From Shinisaurus crocodilurus (taxonomy: Eukaryota > Chordata > Lepidosauria > Squamata > Shinisauridae), in assembly GCA_021292165.1 (NCBI GenBank), contig CM037879.1, forward strand, positions 17,693,525 to 17,757,524: 64,000 nt of DNA, written 5' to 3'. This document shows positions 1 through 10,800 of the stretch, piece after piece. Numbering within the stretch: the stretch's first letter is position 1; each line of letters begins with the position of its first letter. The position numbers were made by a program, and so were the translations under genes. Under the pieces are notes generated by a model, which saw only the letters and a program-made list of their open reading frames with translations, was not told the origin of the DNA and searched no databases.

Positions 1-196
1 ATAATGATAATTTAAACAATCTTATCAATGAGATTGCTTTCTTTTTAAAATGTCTATACGGCTTCTCAGAGCATACTTAAGACAGGGATGGCACAAGAAG
101 TCATGGATTTACAAATGTATAGTGGAATGGGGTAGGAGAGAATCAGGTGACTGTACCACCTTGGTATGGCAGATGAGACTGCATGTTTGAATACAG

Positions 197-364
197 GCCT
201 GTGGCTCACGCTGGCTCAGCTTGTCTGAGCATGGAAAGTTAAGCAGGGTCAGGCCTGGTTATTACTTGGATGGGAGACCCCTCCTCTAGTTTCCTGCATT
301 GAGCAGAGGGTTGGACTTGATGGCCTTGTAGGCCCCTTCCAACTCTATGATCTATGAATCTATA
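197..364 (+). repeat. 5S rRNA-derived SINE with CR1-like tail
   Basis: The head runs through GCAGGGTCAGGCCTGG and TACTTGGATGGGAGACC, the internal-promoter part of 5S rRNA. The tail, GGTTGGACTTGATGGCC and CCTTCCAACTCTATGATC, is the CR1 LINE 3' end. Other copies: 22797-23408 (interrupted, -), 32214-32384, 35925-36075 (-), 48915-49074. Confidence 0.85.
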
Positions 365-1194
365 CTCCCCCATGAAAAAGACTACCTGCTCACAGGCAAC
401 GAGTATGCTAAGTTATGCTGAACCTTTCCCCCGATATGCTAATTTTCTACATGCAGAGAGATTTTTCCTCTCCTTCTGGCAACCTAAAATGGTATAGTCC
501 AGGAAAAGGTTACCATGTGATTCAGTTGATGGTGTTGTAAGCTGGACCACATTTCTGACGGGAAGGAATTTTTTAAAAGGGAGGACACCAATCAGTAAAA
601 GGGATAATCATGAAGCTCTCATTCACTGAGTATAGAGACCACAATGGGATGCAAGGAAGGGCACAGCCAGTAATGTACAAGAGTATGAGCCAATAAGCAC
701 CAAGGCAATATGGTGGAGTTGGTAGATCTTTAGGCCAAACTATTTTCCACCACCACCCAACTCAAAATTGCAACATCAAGTTATGTGTTTAGATAACTAT
801 GGGAAACATGCTCATTATTCTCTGTTTTAAAAATATATTTAGGGTGTCATCAGGTTTTGGCTTGGCAAAGGTATTGATGGATTTACCATTAGTACTGTTA
901 AATTCCTTCTGGAAGCAACACACCTAAGAGATGAGCCTCAAGTGAATAAGACCCAAAATCCGGTAACAGTTTTTTCTGCCTTGTTCTCCTGCAGGGGATA
1001 TGCACTTATAACAAATAAGGTTTTCTTGCATTTGCCTGTGGTACAATATCATTTTTGATCAGTGCTATAGTTGGCAGGCTCCTGACTCGTGTTTGGTTTG
1101 GGAGGTGTGTATGTGTGAACATGCTGATACATCAGAGGCCAGGTTATGCTTTTGATCTGGAAGATTCAGTAAGTGCTTGCGGATGCATGCATGT
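365..1194. other. SLC3A1 intron, no recognised feature
   Basis: I see no exon, repeat end or RNA gene here. Confidence 0.5.
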
Positions 1195-2171
1195 CAGGGA
1201 TGTTGAAGAGTCCTTGGTCTCGAGTCACGAGTCAAGTCACGAGTCTTTGGACCCGAGTCTCGAGACCGAGTCCTTGGTCCAAAATGGTGACTCACAAGTC
1301 ACAAGTCACTCCCAAAGCTGACTCCACGAGTCCCTATTAAAATCAATGGGGGTTTTTCCCAACAAAATAAGGCTACTTCAGATGTGTGGTTTAAATAAAT
1401 TCTAGGCACAAGTGTGCCTTTTTATTTCAAAACTCTGCAACTGATTTTGGCAAGAACAGACCAGGCAGACAAACCCAAAATAACCAGACAGGCAGAGGCG
1501 GCAGGGAACCCCAAAGCAGGCAGGCAGAGGCCTTTGTCTTGGACAATTCAACTGTTGAACTGGTCAAGAAGAGACCAGGCAGGCAGAGGAGGCTGGGAAC
1601 CCCAGACAGGCAGGCAGAGGCAGCCAAACCCAAAATGTCTGAAAGGTTGCATTTTAGAAAAATGATTTTAAAAAATAAACTTGCTGTACTTCCTAAAACT
1701 TATCCATGTTGCATTTGAGGAACATGATTTTTTCTAAATGTTTGGCCCCCATTCTGGAACGGTGAGATCTCATCACAATTCCACCCTCACTGAACCTCGC
1801 TCCACTGGTGGTGATGAACTTGCTGGAACCAGAAACACACTCAGAGCAGCCACACAGAGTAATCTCAGGTCCTCCTTCTGCCTCTCCCAAGTACGCAACA
1901 CATCAATCAAAATAAATCTTGACACACTGTTGGGGCTGCACTCCTGGTAGCCGTCCATAGTGGCCGAGCAGCGGCACACCTCGCTTCCATGCGCTCTTCG
2001 CCGGCAATCACGCTCCTTTCCACTCCTTCTGGCACAGCCCAGGGTTGAAGAGTCCTTGGTCTCGAGTCCCGAGTCGAGTCTCGAGTCCCATTAAAAATAT
2101 TGGGACTCGAGTCCGAGTCGAGTCAGAGGGGGGACTCAGGTCGAGTCCTCGAGTCCGAGTCCCCATCCCTG
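1195..2171. mobile_element. hAT-type element with GAGTC-rich ends
   Basis: Starts CAGGGATG and ends CATCCCTG, flanked by a perfect 8-bp target duplication ATGCATGT (1187-1194 and 2172-2179), which is diagnostic of a hAT insertion. About 130 bp at each end is packed with GAGTC/GACTC words, partly self-complementary. The middle has imperfect repeats around CAGGCAGGCAGAGGC (1480-1625). No transposase is visible, so it is non-autonomous. Confidence 0.85.
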
Positions 2172-2317
2172 ATGCATGTCACTTGGATCAGTGTTGGTTG
2201 TATTTTCCCCCAGGTATAACTTGAATTGAATTGCCACAGAAACCTGAAGAACCTAGAGACCATGGTGGGACAGGAAAAGTGCATGTGTGTACCACAGATA
2301 ATAACAGCTGTACAATG

Positions 2318-2400
2318 TCAGGGAGGGAGGACTGATAGCTTGGCGGTAGAGCACATGCTTTGCAAACATAAGGTCCAAGGTTTAATCATTGACATTTCCT
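2318..2400 (+). repeat. Degenerate tRNA-type SINE head
   Basis: GGCGGTAGAGCACATGC and GGTCCAAGGTTTAATC resemble the A and B boxes of the tRNA-derived SINE seen intact at 8539-8737. Confidence 0.6.
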
Positions 2401-2471
2401 GTTAGAAGGATCATCTGAGGCAGTAGAATTAGAAAAAATCCAACCCAAGTCTTTCCATGCTAGCTAAATTC

Positions 2472-2600
2472 CAGGGGTGGGCAGAAAGAAGATATTTTGG
2501 ACTTCAGCTCCCAGCATTCCTGACCATTGCCCATGCTGGCAGGGGCTTCTGGGAGTTGAAGTCCAAAACATCCGGAGATCTTACCTTCTGCCCACCCCGT
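2472..2600. mobile_element. hAT-like foldback element
   Basis: Begins CAGGGGTGGGCAGAA and ends TTCTGCCCACCCC. The two arms are near-complementary over most of the length around an 'actcccag' core. No clear target duplication was found. Confidence 0.7.
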
Positions 2601-3385
2601 TCTATACACAGAGGCTGTTTGTCTTTGAATATTGGGGTGTTTCCAGATGAGGCTTTGGTCATGCAGTTGCCCTGCCTTATTCACAGAATTTTATGGAGGG
2701 TCCAGATGACCCTATATAAGATGACCCTGACGACATCTTCAGCTTGTAACCCTCCAGTGTTTTCCCATAGCTTCTTCCGTCCTTTTTCTTTCCACAAACA
2801 AATCTGTTATGGAGGGAAAGACGGAAGAGCTGCACAATGCCTTTTGATCAGTAGCGCTATGAGCCCTTTGTCTGGAACTATCCCAGGGGCTTGAGAGCCA
2901 TGGGTGCTTAGAATAGGTAGTACTGGAATGGATAGGCTCAGCTTCATGTGTTTGTAGGTATTGCTCCAAAGTCTCTGCAAAGGCATAATCTCTACACAGT
3001 CAGCACTCTACTCACCTAGGAGGAGAAAAATATGGGGGTGCACTTTGGGGCCCATGACTGCTCTTCTGACTCTGGGCCTGCCTTGGTGGCTTCCCATATG
3101 TGTATATCCACCTCCTCTGCAGTCTTGTTTACAAGTTAAACAAGCAATCTGGGGTGTGTGAGAACTTTGAAAAGGGGAAAATAGCCTGAGTGCATAGGGA
3201 TGCGTGAACAAATTGATCTTTGTGCATTCCAACACGAACCAATCTCTTGCACTGATGTATGGATTGGAACTTAGTTATCCACTGGCTATTGCACATCTCA
3301 AATGTTTCAGCACAGTTCTCAGATTAAAACAACAACAACGATAACAATGTATTTTAAATAAGTACTCTGAAAATAAATAAAATAA
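2601..3385. other. SLC3A1 intron, no recognised feature
   Basis: No exon or recognisable repeat. Several small open frames here have no protein-like character. Confidence 0.45.
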
Positions 3386-3825
3386 GAGAGCGATTCTACG
3401 GCCCTTAGACATTGTCTGGGGGGGGGGGCATAGGATAATTTGGATTCCCAGATTCGAGGTTGGAGGCAGAGCTCTATGCTCCGATCCCCCTCCCCACCTC
3501 GCAGCCAGTGCAGAAAGAACCACGCCAGCTGCCTCTCCGAGGTTGAGAACTCAACCTCGGAGAGGGGGTAAAGGGGGCAGGCAAGGGAGGAGACTGGGGC
3601 CATCGGGATACGAGATATCCTGATGGCGCTCCAGCCTCCTTCCCTCTCCCTCCAAAGCGCCTCAGCTAGATGGATGAAAATGGCCATCTAGCTAAAATGC
3701 AGAGTGGGAGGATCAGGGAGGCGGAGATCACCTCGGCCACTCCTCCTGCTCTACACTGGATGCTCGTAAGCCTCTGAGTTCAGGGGCTTACACGCATCGA
3801 GGGTGCAATTGATAGGATTGTGCCC
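3386..3825. mobile_element. PIF/Harbinger-like non-autonomous element
   Basis: Ends are GAGAGCGATTCTACGG and the complementary GATAGGATTGTGCCC, flanked by TAA on both sides (3383-3385, 3826-3828). It is the same family as 29908-30368. The 3-bp TWA duplication suggests PIF/Harbinger; this family call is inferred. It contains a G11 tract at about 3418. Confidence 0.7.
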
Positions 3826-4348
3826 TAAAAATACTATTTAACTGCAGTTTTCTGTGGAGTAACAACAACAACAACAAAAAACCCCTGCAGATTAATGGCG
3901 AAACAGGATGGAATGGTTTTATGGGTGAATGCCTGTGAAAGTGATATGGACTGCAAATTGACTGATTCATCTGTCCCAGCATTCTGTCCACGTTTAGAAG
4001 CCCTCTTGTCACAGTTGCTTTTTGAAATTGGGGGAGTTCAAAAAAATAAGTGTGGAAGTATGATAAGTAGGGTGGCCCCTTGGGAACTGCTTGCATCATG
4101 AAAAACAGAGGGCAGTGATTGGCATAACATTTGCATATGCTCATTTATTTATATAGATACAAATGTAAAAATAATTATTATAGTTTAAATAGAAGTATAG
4201 TGGGTCTCACCATAATGTGGACGATTGTGTCTTCTTGTTCACTCTGCTGTCCAGGTGCTTTTGATGGGCAGCTTCAAGAGTCAGCTCTTTCTTCCGATAG
4301 TTCTTTATCTTTAAACAGGACTTGGTCTGGACAGGTCTTCAAATAGAG
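3826..4348. other. SLC3A1 intron, no recognised feature
   Basis: No feature recognised apart from the 8-bp target duplication at 4341-4348. Confidence 0.45.
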
Positions 4349-4469
4349 CAGTGTTCTCCAACCTTGGGTCCCCAGATGTTTTTGGCCTACAACTCCCAGC
4401 ATAGCTGGCTGGGGCATGCTGGGAGTTGTAGGCCAAAAACATCTGGGGACCCAAGGTCAGAGAACACTG
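4349..4469. mobile_element. hAT foldback MITE with perfect target duplication
   Basis: CAGTGTTCTCCAACC ... GAGAACACTG forms a near-perfect hairpin of about 120 bp. It is flanked by AAATAGAG at 4341-4348 and 4470-4477. Same family as 31085-31204 and 51162-51282. Confidence 0.9.
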
Positions 4470-4692
4470 AAATAGAGGATGCCTTTAAAAGAGGACAGTC
4501 CTTTAACAGCTCTTCAAATAGAAGACTGTCCTCTGTAAAAGAGGACACATTGCCACCCTAAGCCTCCTTCTGAAGGGGACACTGGATTGCTGCCAGTGGA
4601 TTGCTGTTTATCTCTGTGGGGGTGTGTGTGGGTGTGATTGGAAACTACAGTTAATCAGAGCATTAATTACAGATACCTTATTGTTCTTTAAG

Positions 4693-4817
4693 GACAGCAT
4701 CACAGCCTATTCTGAACTGTATCATGACTATACCACCACCCAGGTTGGCATGCATGATATAGTCTGCAGTTTTCGGCACACCATGGATAAGTTCAGCAGT
4801 GAGCCTGGGAGATACAG
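4693..4817 (+). CDS. SLC3A1: SLC3A1 exon (first in window)
   Basis: The exon is 125 nt, preceded by a ttctttaag acceptor and followed by a gtaagaatg donor. It begins in phase 0 and ends with two bases of an Arg codon. It encodes [12 protein letters not shown] followed by [11 protein letters not shown] and EPGRYR, which is the rBAT GH13-barrel segment between the inserted domain and the last strands of the barrel. The start was fixed by the acceptor and by loss of similarity upstream. Confidence 0.94.
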
Positions 4818-7800
4818 GTAAGAATGCTTTGACATCCTCGCCTATTTCCTATTTACCATATGATGTTAAAAGCCACAACTTACCCCAGGAAACAGGCTGA
4901 AAATATTAGGAGGTGCGCCTTTCCTACCCCGTCATTCACTGGAACAAATGATAGAGATGGGGCAGGACTGCTTCCTTTGAGACCTATATGAAGTAGCCCA
5001 GGGGTGGGTAACCTGTGGCCCTCCAGATGTTGTTGGTCTCCAACTCCCATCAGCCCCAACTGGATGGGGCTGATGGGAGTTGGAGACCAACAACATCTGG
5101 AGGGCCACAGGTTAGTAGGCCACATACATATTCACAGTGCATCTGTGGATGGAAGAGCTCCCTCCGTCTGTGAAAGTTTCCGATCTAGTGGACTATTTCT
5201 GCTGGTGGAATGGGTGATGCAATCTTTGCTGATTCCCCCTCTCCTTACGGTCCCCTAAGTTCCCCAAAAATCTGCTCCAGTGGGGGGACCCTCCAGAAAA
5301 GCAAGAAAAGTGGCACTAGGCACTGCAGAGTGAGTGGGAATTGGCAGAAATCGCCTTCCCCTCTTCCCATTGGCCAGAGCATCTACAGTGGAACTCTGTT
5401 CAGGGAGTGCTCCTGCTCGCGGGGGTAAGATCCTGGAATCCTCGTCCTCGTCCTCGTCCTCGTCCTCCTCGTCCTCCTCCTCCTCCTCCTCCTCCTCCTC
5501 CTCCTCCTCATTAATAAACATTTACAATGTGTGTAAAATTTTCTAAGCACTAAGCATTTGTACACAGTACAGATATCAAAAGATAAAACCATCCTTGCCG
5601 TCAGGCTCACAATCTAATAGACAGGATACAAAAAGTATAGGAATCGGGCGGGGGAGGGAGGAGAGAAAACTTGCCATGAAAGTACCTTGCCATATAAAAT
5701 TTAAATAATTACTGGGTTCCAAAATGACATTAGACAAAGAGCCAGTGTTCCATTATCTGTTTCTGGGGTGGGTTTAAAAGGATAACAATTTTGTAAGAAA
5801 TTGGTTAAAAACAAAAACAAATCACAAATATTTTTCGTCCTCTTTTGAAGATTTATGGGCACAGAGGCCAATGACGACAACATCGAGGAAACTATGATGT
5901 ATTACGGGACATCTTTTATTCAAGAAGCAGATTTTCCTTTTAACCTCTACCTCATGAACATAGAACAAATCTCAGGGAATTCTATCTTTGAAATGGTAGC
6001 CTTGTGGATGAAGAATATGCCACAAGGCAAATGGCCAAACTGGGCGGTAAGATTCTGGCCTTGCGTGCTAATGATCTTTTTACAGCTTGCAACACCACCT
6101 TTTATAACTTCTGCCGGTAGCCAGACAACTACTCATTTGATTTATTTGTTGCTCAATCCAGTGCATGTCTACTCTGCAGTAAATCTATTGAGTTCAATGG
6201 AACTTACCAAGCGGTGCAGCTGGGTTGCATCGCAATTGCCTACTGGCAATATGGAGTCAGTCACATGATTTCCAGGACTAAGGATTAAAGAAACATGGCA
6301 ACCCTTCCAATACAGCAAGAGAGTGAAAAGTTTTTAAATTATCAAAATGATGGTAATTTGTCTGCTCGTGCTCCTTTTTGTGCCTTTGTGTAATAAATTG
6401 AGGTACCCTGCTGTTTAAATTTAATATTTTGTTGCACACAGGGTTTCATCTTTGATAATTAGACTTCATCTGACAAGACCGTTCCTTTGTATTTAGTGAA
6501 CAATTTATTTCCTCTACTCTGCATGGAGCAAAATCTCTTTTAGCGGAAAGCAATATTAAACCAGTTTATTGTGAATATTGAGTGATGTGATTAAAAAGCA
6601 TGTAAGCACTCGGTCAATATAGCAAAATTATGAATGAGCCTTTCCCATAGGGGGTAAAATCTATCCAAGTAGGCAATTTTTAAAAAACAAGGCATACCTC
6701 GCTGGAAATATTAACTTCATTAGTTTCAATGCCAGTAGTTGCATACTGCTATAAAGTAAGATCAGGATATGGCCTACACATGACTTTTATGGGGTTGATA
6801 CCCTGCGGAAATGTTTAGTCCAAATACGTTCTTATTTATTTATTATTTATATTTATTTATCGCCCATCTGGCCAGCAACCGGCCACCCTGGGCGATGTAC
6901 ACAGATTTCTTAGGTGTTATTGTTCATTTAAATCAGGGGTCGGCAACCCGTGGCTCCGGAGCCGCATGCGGCTCTTTCAAGCCTTTGCCGCGGCTCCGCT
7001 CCAGCAGCAGGGACACGAGCAGGCAGGCAGCGGAAGAGAGGAGAGCAGGACAAGGCTGCCTGCTCCGCAAAAAACTTTGCCACCGCCTCACATATAGCCT
7101 GATTCTGTTGGCGGGGGCAGCCCGATTTCGCTCTTCTGAGCGGCGCGGAGCGTTCTCCGCGCCGCTCTAGCTGCCGCCGCCGCCGCCACTGGAGTCAATG
7201 CCGGAGCCGCCGCCGCCGCCGCCGCCGCGTCACATCCAGCTGCTTCAGCGAGAGCGAGAGAGGAGCGCGTGAGAGAAGATGGCGGCCCGCAGCGCCTCTG
7301 CGAAGCGTGGAGCCGGGTCCGGGGGCTCTCGGGGGTCCGAGCCCCAAGAGGAGCCGCCTCCACCGCTCCAGGCCGTGCTGGTCGCCGACAGCTTCAACCG
7401 CCGCTTCTTCCCCATTTCCAAGGACCGGCCCCGGGTGAGCGACGGGCAGGCGGCGGAGGGGGATGCGGGCAGCTGCCGCCGAAGGCCTCGGCCTCCTCCC
7501 TTCGTTCTCCGCCGGGGAGGCGCTTTCGGTCTTCGGCGAGCTGTAGCGCTTCTGCAGAAAGCGCCTCCCCGGCGGAGAACGAAGGGAGGAGGCCGAGGCC
7601 TTCGGCGGCAGCTGCCCGCATCCCCCTCCGCCACAAATCCCTTTTGCTCAGATATAAAGCAGGGGCCAGTTCTGGGCAGCATTTGAATTGAAATCCACTC
7701 CTTCCTTGCCAGCCACCTCTTCGTGCCTTGCCTCCAGTTAGGCTTGCCAGGATATTCTACATGTTTAGACATGAAAAAAATCCTACAACTCCCAGCATGA

Positions 7801-10800
7801 TAGCTGGGGCATCCCGGGAGATGTAGGACTTTCCCCCTGTCTTAACATCCATTGCACCCTAACATGCATTGCACTTTACTTCTTGCAAGGAACCCAAGGC
7901 AACTTACATAGTCCTCCTCCTCCTCCTCCTCCTCCTCCTCCATCTCCATTTTATCCTCACAACAACCCTGTGAGGTAGGTTAGGCTGAGAGTCAGGGACT
8001 CTTATAATGTTCCCCCTCCCATTTTATAATGTTCCCCCTCCCATCCCCGCAGCGATATTGTAATTTGTGTTTTATTCTTCTTTATAACCTGTTTTGGATT
8101 GTTTTTAAGAAATGCAGGGTTAAAAAAGCAGTTAATAAATAAATAAATTTATGGAGATATAATTTTGTTCTATTGCTATTAGTTTTCCAATAATTTGTAC
8201 ATGAATACACGATCCTGTATATATAGCATTAAGGTAAGAAACAATATATGCAGTGTTATATTTGTTTTAAATGTCACAATGGTTTTGCGGCTCCCAGTTT
8301 TTTTTTCCTTCGGAAACGGGTCCAAGTGGCTCTTTTTGTCTTAAAGGTTGCAGACCCCTGAACTGAATGAATGAATGAATGAATAAATAAATAAATAAAT
8401 GATTATTGTAAAATAAGGGATGCATCCAACATAATGCTAGCAGAAAAAGTACAAGTTGTACTGATCTTGGAAGCTAAGCAGGGTTGGGCCTGGTAGATAC
8501 TTGGATGGATGACCGCCTTGGAATACCAGGTGCTGTAGGGGGGCACTATAGCTCAGTGTGATAGAGCACATGCTTTGCATGCAGAAGGTCCCAGGTTCAA
8601 TCCCCGGCATCTCCAGGTAGGCCTTGGAAAGAGTCCTGCCTGAAACCCTGGAGAGCCACTGCCAGTCAGTGTTGACAATACTGGGCTAGATGGACCAAGG
8701 CTCTGACTCAGCATAAGGCAACTTCCTATGTTCCAGCTGCGCAAGCACTAGCGGAACAACTAGCGCAAGCAAACACCTAGCATTACGAAGTTGTAATGAA
8801 TAAGTGATTGTGCAGCAGCATGTGTAAGCAGTTGCACATGCAGAATCAAAGGGCTGGGTCCAGATTTATGCTGAATCAACTGTGCTGGCAGAATGAAGAG
8901 GACTTCCCCACCTCCTCCTCCCCACAGCAGCTCCTCCACCCTGATAGTGCTACACTAGAGAGTCAGGAGATCCTGCTGAATGGGGTGAGCTGTGGTGTGT
9001 GGGGAAGGGAGATCCCCCCCCCCCAAAAAAAAATTTGGCGAAGGACTTTCAGTGAGCAGAGCTCTTCTTTTTGTGCAAGCTCCCTTCCTCTTATGGAAGG
9101 CAGATCTGGATTCAACCCATAGTGCTGTGACACGTGTTCAAGGAATACAGTGGGTTTTCTGCAAGTGGTAGACGCTTTGTGCTGGTGGAATTACATTACT
9201 GAATACAACCCTAAATTACTTTCATTTTAGGTTGGAGGCCCCAACAGTGCTCGAGTCTCTTCTCGGATTGGGAAGGAATACATAAATGTAATAAACATGC
9301 TCCTTCTAACCCTTCCTGGAACACCTACAATATATTATGGTGAAGAAATAGGGATGGAAGACACTACATCCGGAACTGTGAGTTTAAAAAACAAACAAAC
9401 TTAAATTCCAACCTAGCAATAAATATATTACTGAAGAGGCCAAAACTGAAAAAGGACCTTTCCCCATATGTAGAAAATCTGACTGATTCCAACTTCTCTG
9501 TAATCTGATTTTTCCCTTCATTTTGGAGTTCTTTGTAAATATGCCTTTAAATTCTTTAATGAAGTTACATTTCATAGTCCTGTGAATGTCTTTTACAACA
9601 TAAGGAGTTGAATCTAGACTGGAACAGGGGCTGTTGCAGTCAATAGGGACTGTTTCTTAAAGATTATAGATCACTAAGTATCCTGGCCCTCAGAGTAGTC
9701 TCTTAAGGGCACAGCAAGCTGGTGATGGGGGACTGAAGGCTGGTGATGCCTCATTAGGTCCCCTTGAGCCCTAACTTTCCAAGTCAAAATAATAGCAACA
9801 GAGCTGGAGGGGGAAGGAAGACTAGCAGGGGATAGGATAGTCAGAGAAAGCTGGCTATGGGAGAGAAACTCTGGATAAGGTAGCATAAGTTGCTGGGGTA
9901 ACATGAACTGAACTTTTACTGGAAGATGTTCCTTTTTATAACCTTGGTTTAAGGGAGGAGTTTCCCCCACCCCCCAAGAATAAAAGAAGGCTGAGAGCCA
10001 GTGTGGCATAGTGGTGAGAGTGTTGGACTGGTACTCGGGAGATCCAGGTTCTAGTCCCCACTCGGCCATTAAAGCTCACTGGGTGACTTTGGGCCAGTCA
10101 CCGACTCTCAGCCTAACCTACCTCACAGGGTTGTTGTGAGGATAACATGGAGAGGAGGATGATTATGTAAGCCGCCTTGGGTTCCTTGCAGGGAAAAAAG
10201 GCGGGATATAAATGTCATGAATAAATAAATAAATTAAATTAAATAAATACCTAGGGTAGCAGTGGCCTTGCCACTGGTGGCGAGTGCAAAAGTGCAGAGT
10301 GCAAAGGGGGAGATTCATGTGCAAATTCTGGATGTAGGTCTTTAAGCTTATCAGGTGCTAATGAGGGTTAATGCATTTACCGGTGCTTGTGTCTTGGATG
10401 GTGTCAAGCCTCCCCTCTGCCTCCACCTTTTACAGCCCACCACCTCTGCAAGTGCTTCAAAAATCAACACTCTCTTAATCTCTCCTCTGCTGCCACCAAC
10501 CCCTTCAGGGTAACTTATTCAGACCACTCCTTTTAAGTTTTAAAAGGAAACAAGTGTTTTTTTTTAAATTACAATTAAGGGTAGGGGAATAGATAATGCT
10601 AAGAGATTCTAAACGTTGAAAACCCTCTCTCTCCTCTCTCCCCCCACTCTCAGACTGCACTCTCCAATTCTCCCAGACAAGACTTCGACTTCCCACTCAA
10701 CTCCGACTTCTCAACCCTTTCACAAAAACCCGCTCTCTCTCCACTCTCCTGATCAGCACCACCCACTTTATATAACACAGGCTTCACCCCCCCTTCTCAC

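Larger units (their letters stand above)
6934..8360. mobile_element. hAT-ended segment carrying an EIF2B5 5' fragment
   Basis: Left end CAGGGGTCGGCAACC and right end GGTTGCAGACCCCTG agree at 14 of 15 positions when inverted. The left subterminal GAGCCGCATGCGGCTC and the right AAGTGGCTCTTTTTGTC are of hAT style. Flanking 8-mers (ATTTAAAT, AACTGAAT) match at only 5 of 8, so the target duplication is weak. Between the ends lie a CpG-rich block with the EIF2B5 first exon, a perfect inverted repeat, a piece of foldback repeat (7760-7840), a SINE piece (7885-8005) and LINE-tail-like sequence (8050-8150). Confidence 0.65.

Noticed and set aside
1200..2165. CRISPR-like array from repeated GAGTC words
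   Set aside because: Irregular spacing, both orientations and clear hAT ends in vertebrate DNA.
2457..2894. 145-residue open frame on +
   Set aside because: It starts inside a foldback element and has no protein-like similarity.
5255..5610. Glu/Asp-rich, Arg-rich and Ser-rich open frames
   Set aside because: They are translations of the (GTCCTC)n microsatellite on both strands.
7279..7434. EIF2B5 as a resident gene
   Set aside because: No second exon is found downstream and the fragment lies between hAT ends within another gene's intron.
7244..7772. Long open frames on both strands of the CpG-rich block, beyond the EIF2B5 exon
   Set aside because: They arise from few stop codons in GC-rich palindromic DNA. 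Only 7279-7434 has family similarity and a splice donor.
8455..8610. Functional 5S rRNA and tRNA-Ala genes
   Set aside because: Both are mutated, fused, and followed by a SINE body; the same bodies recur elsewhere in the window.
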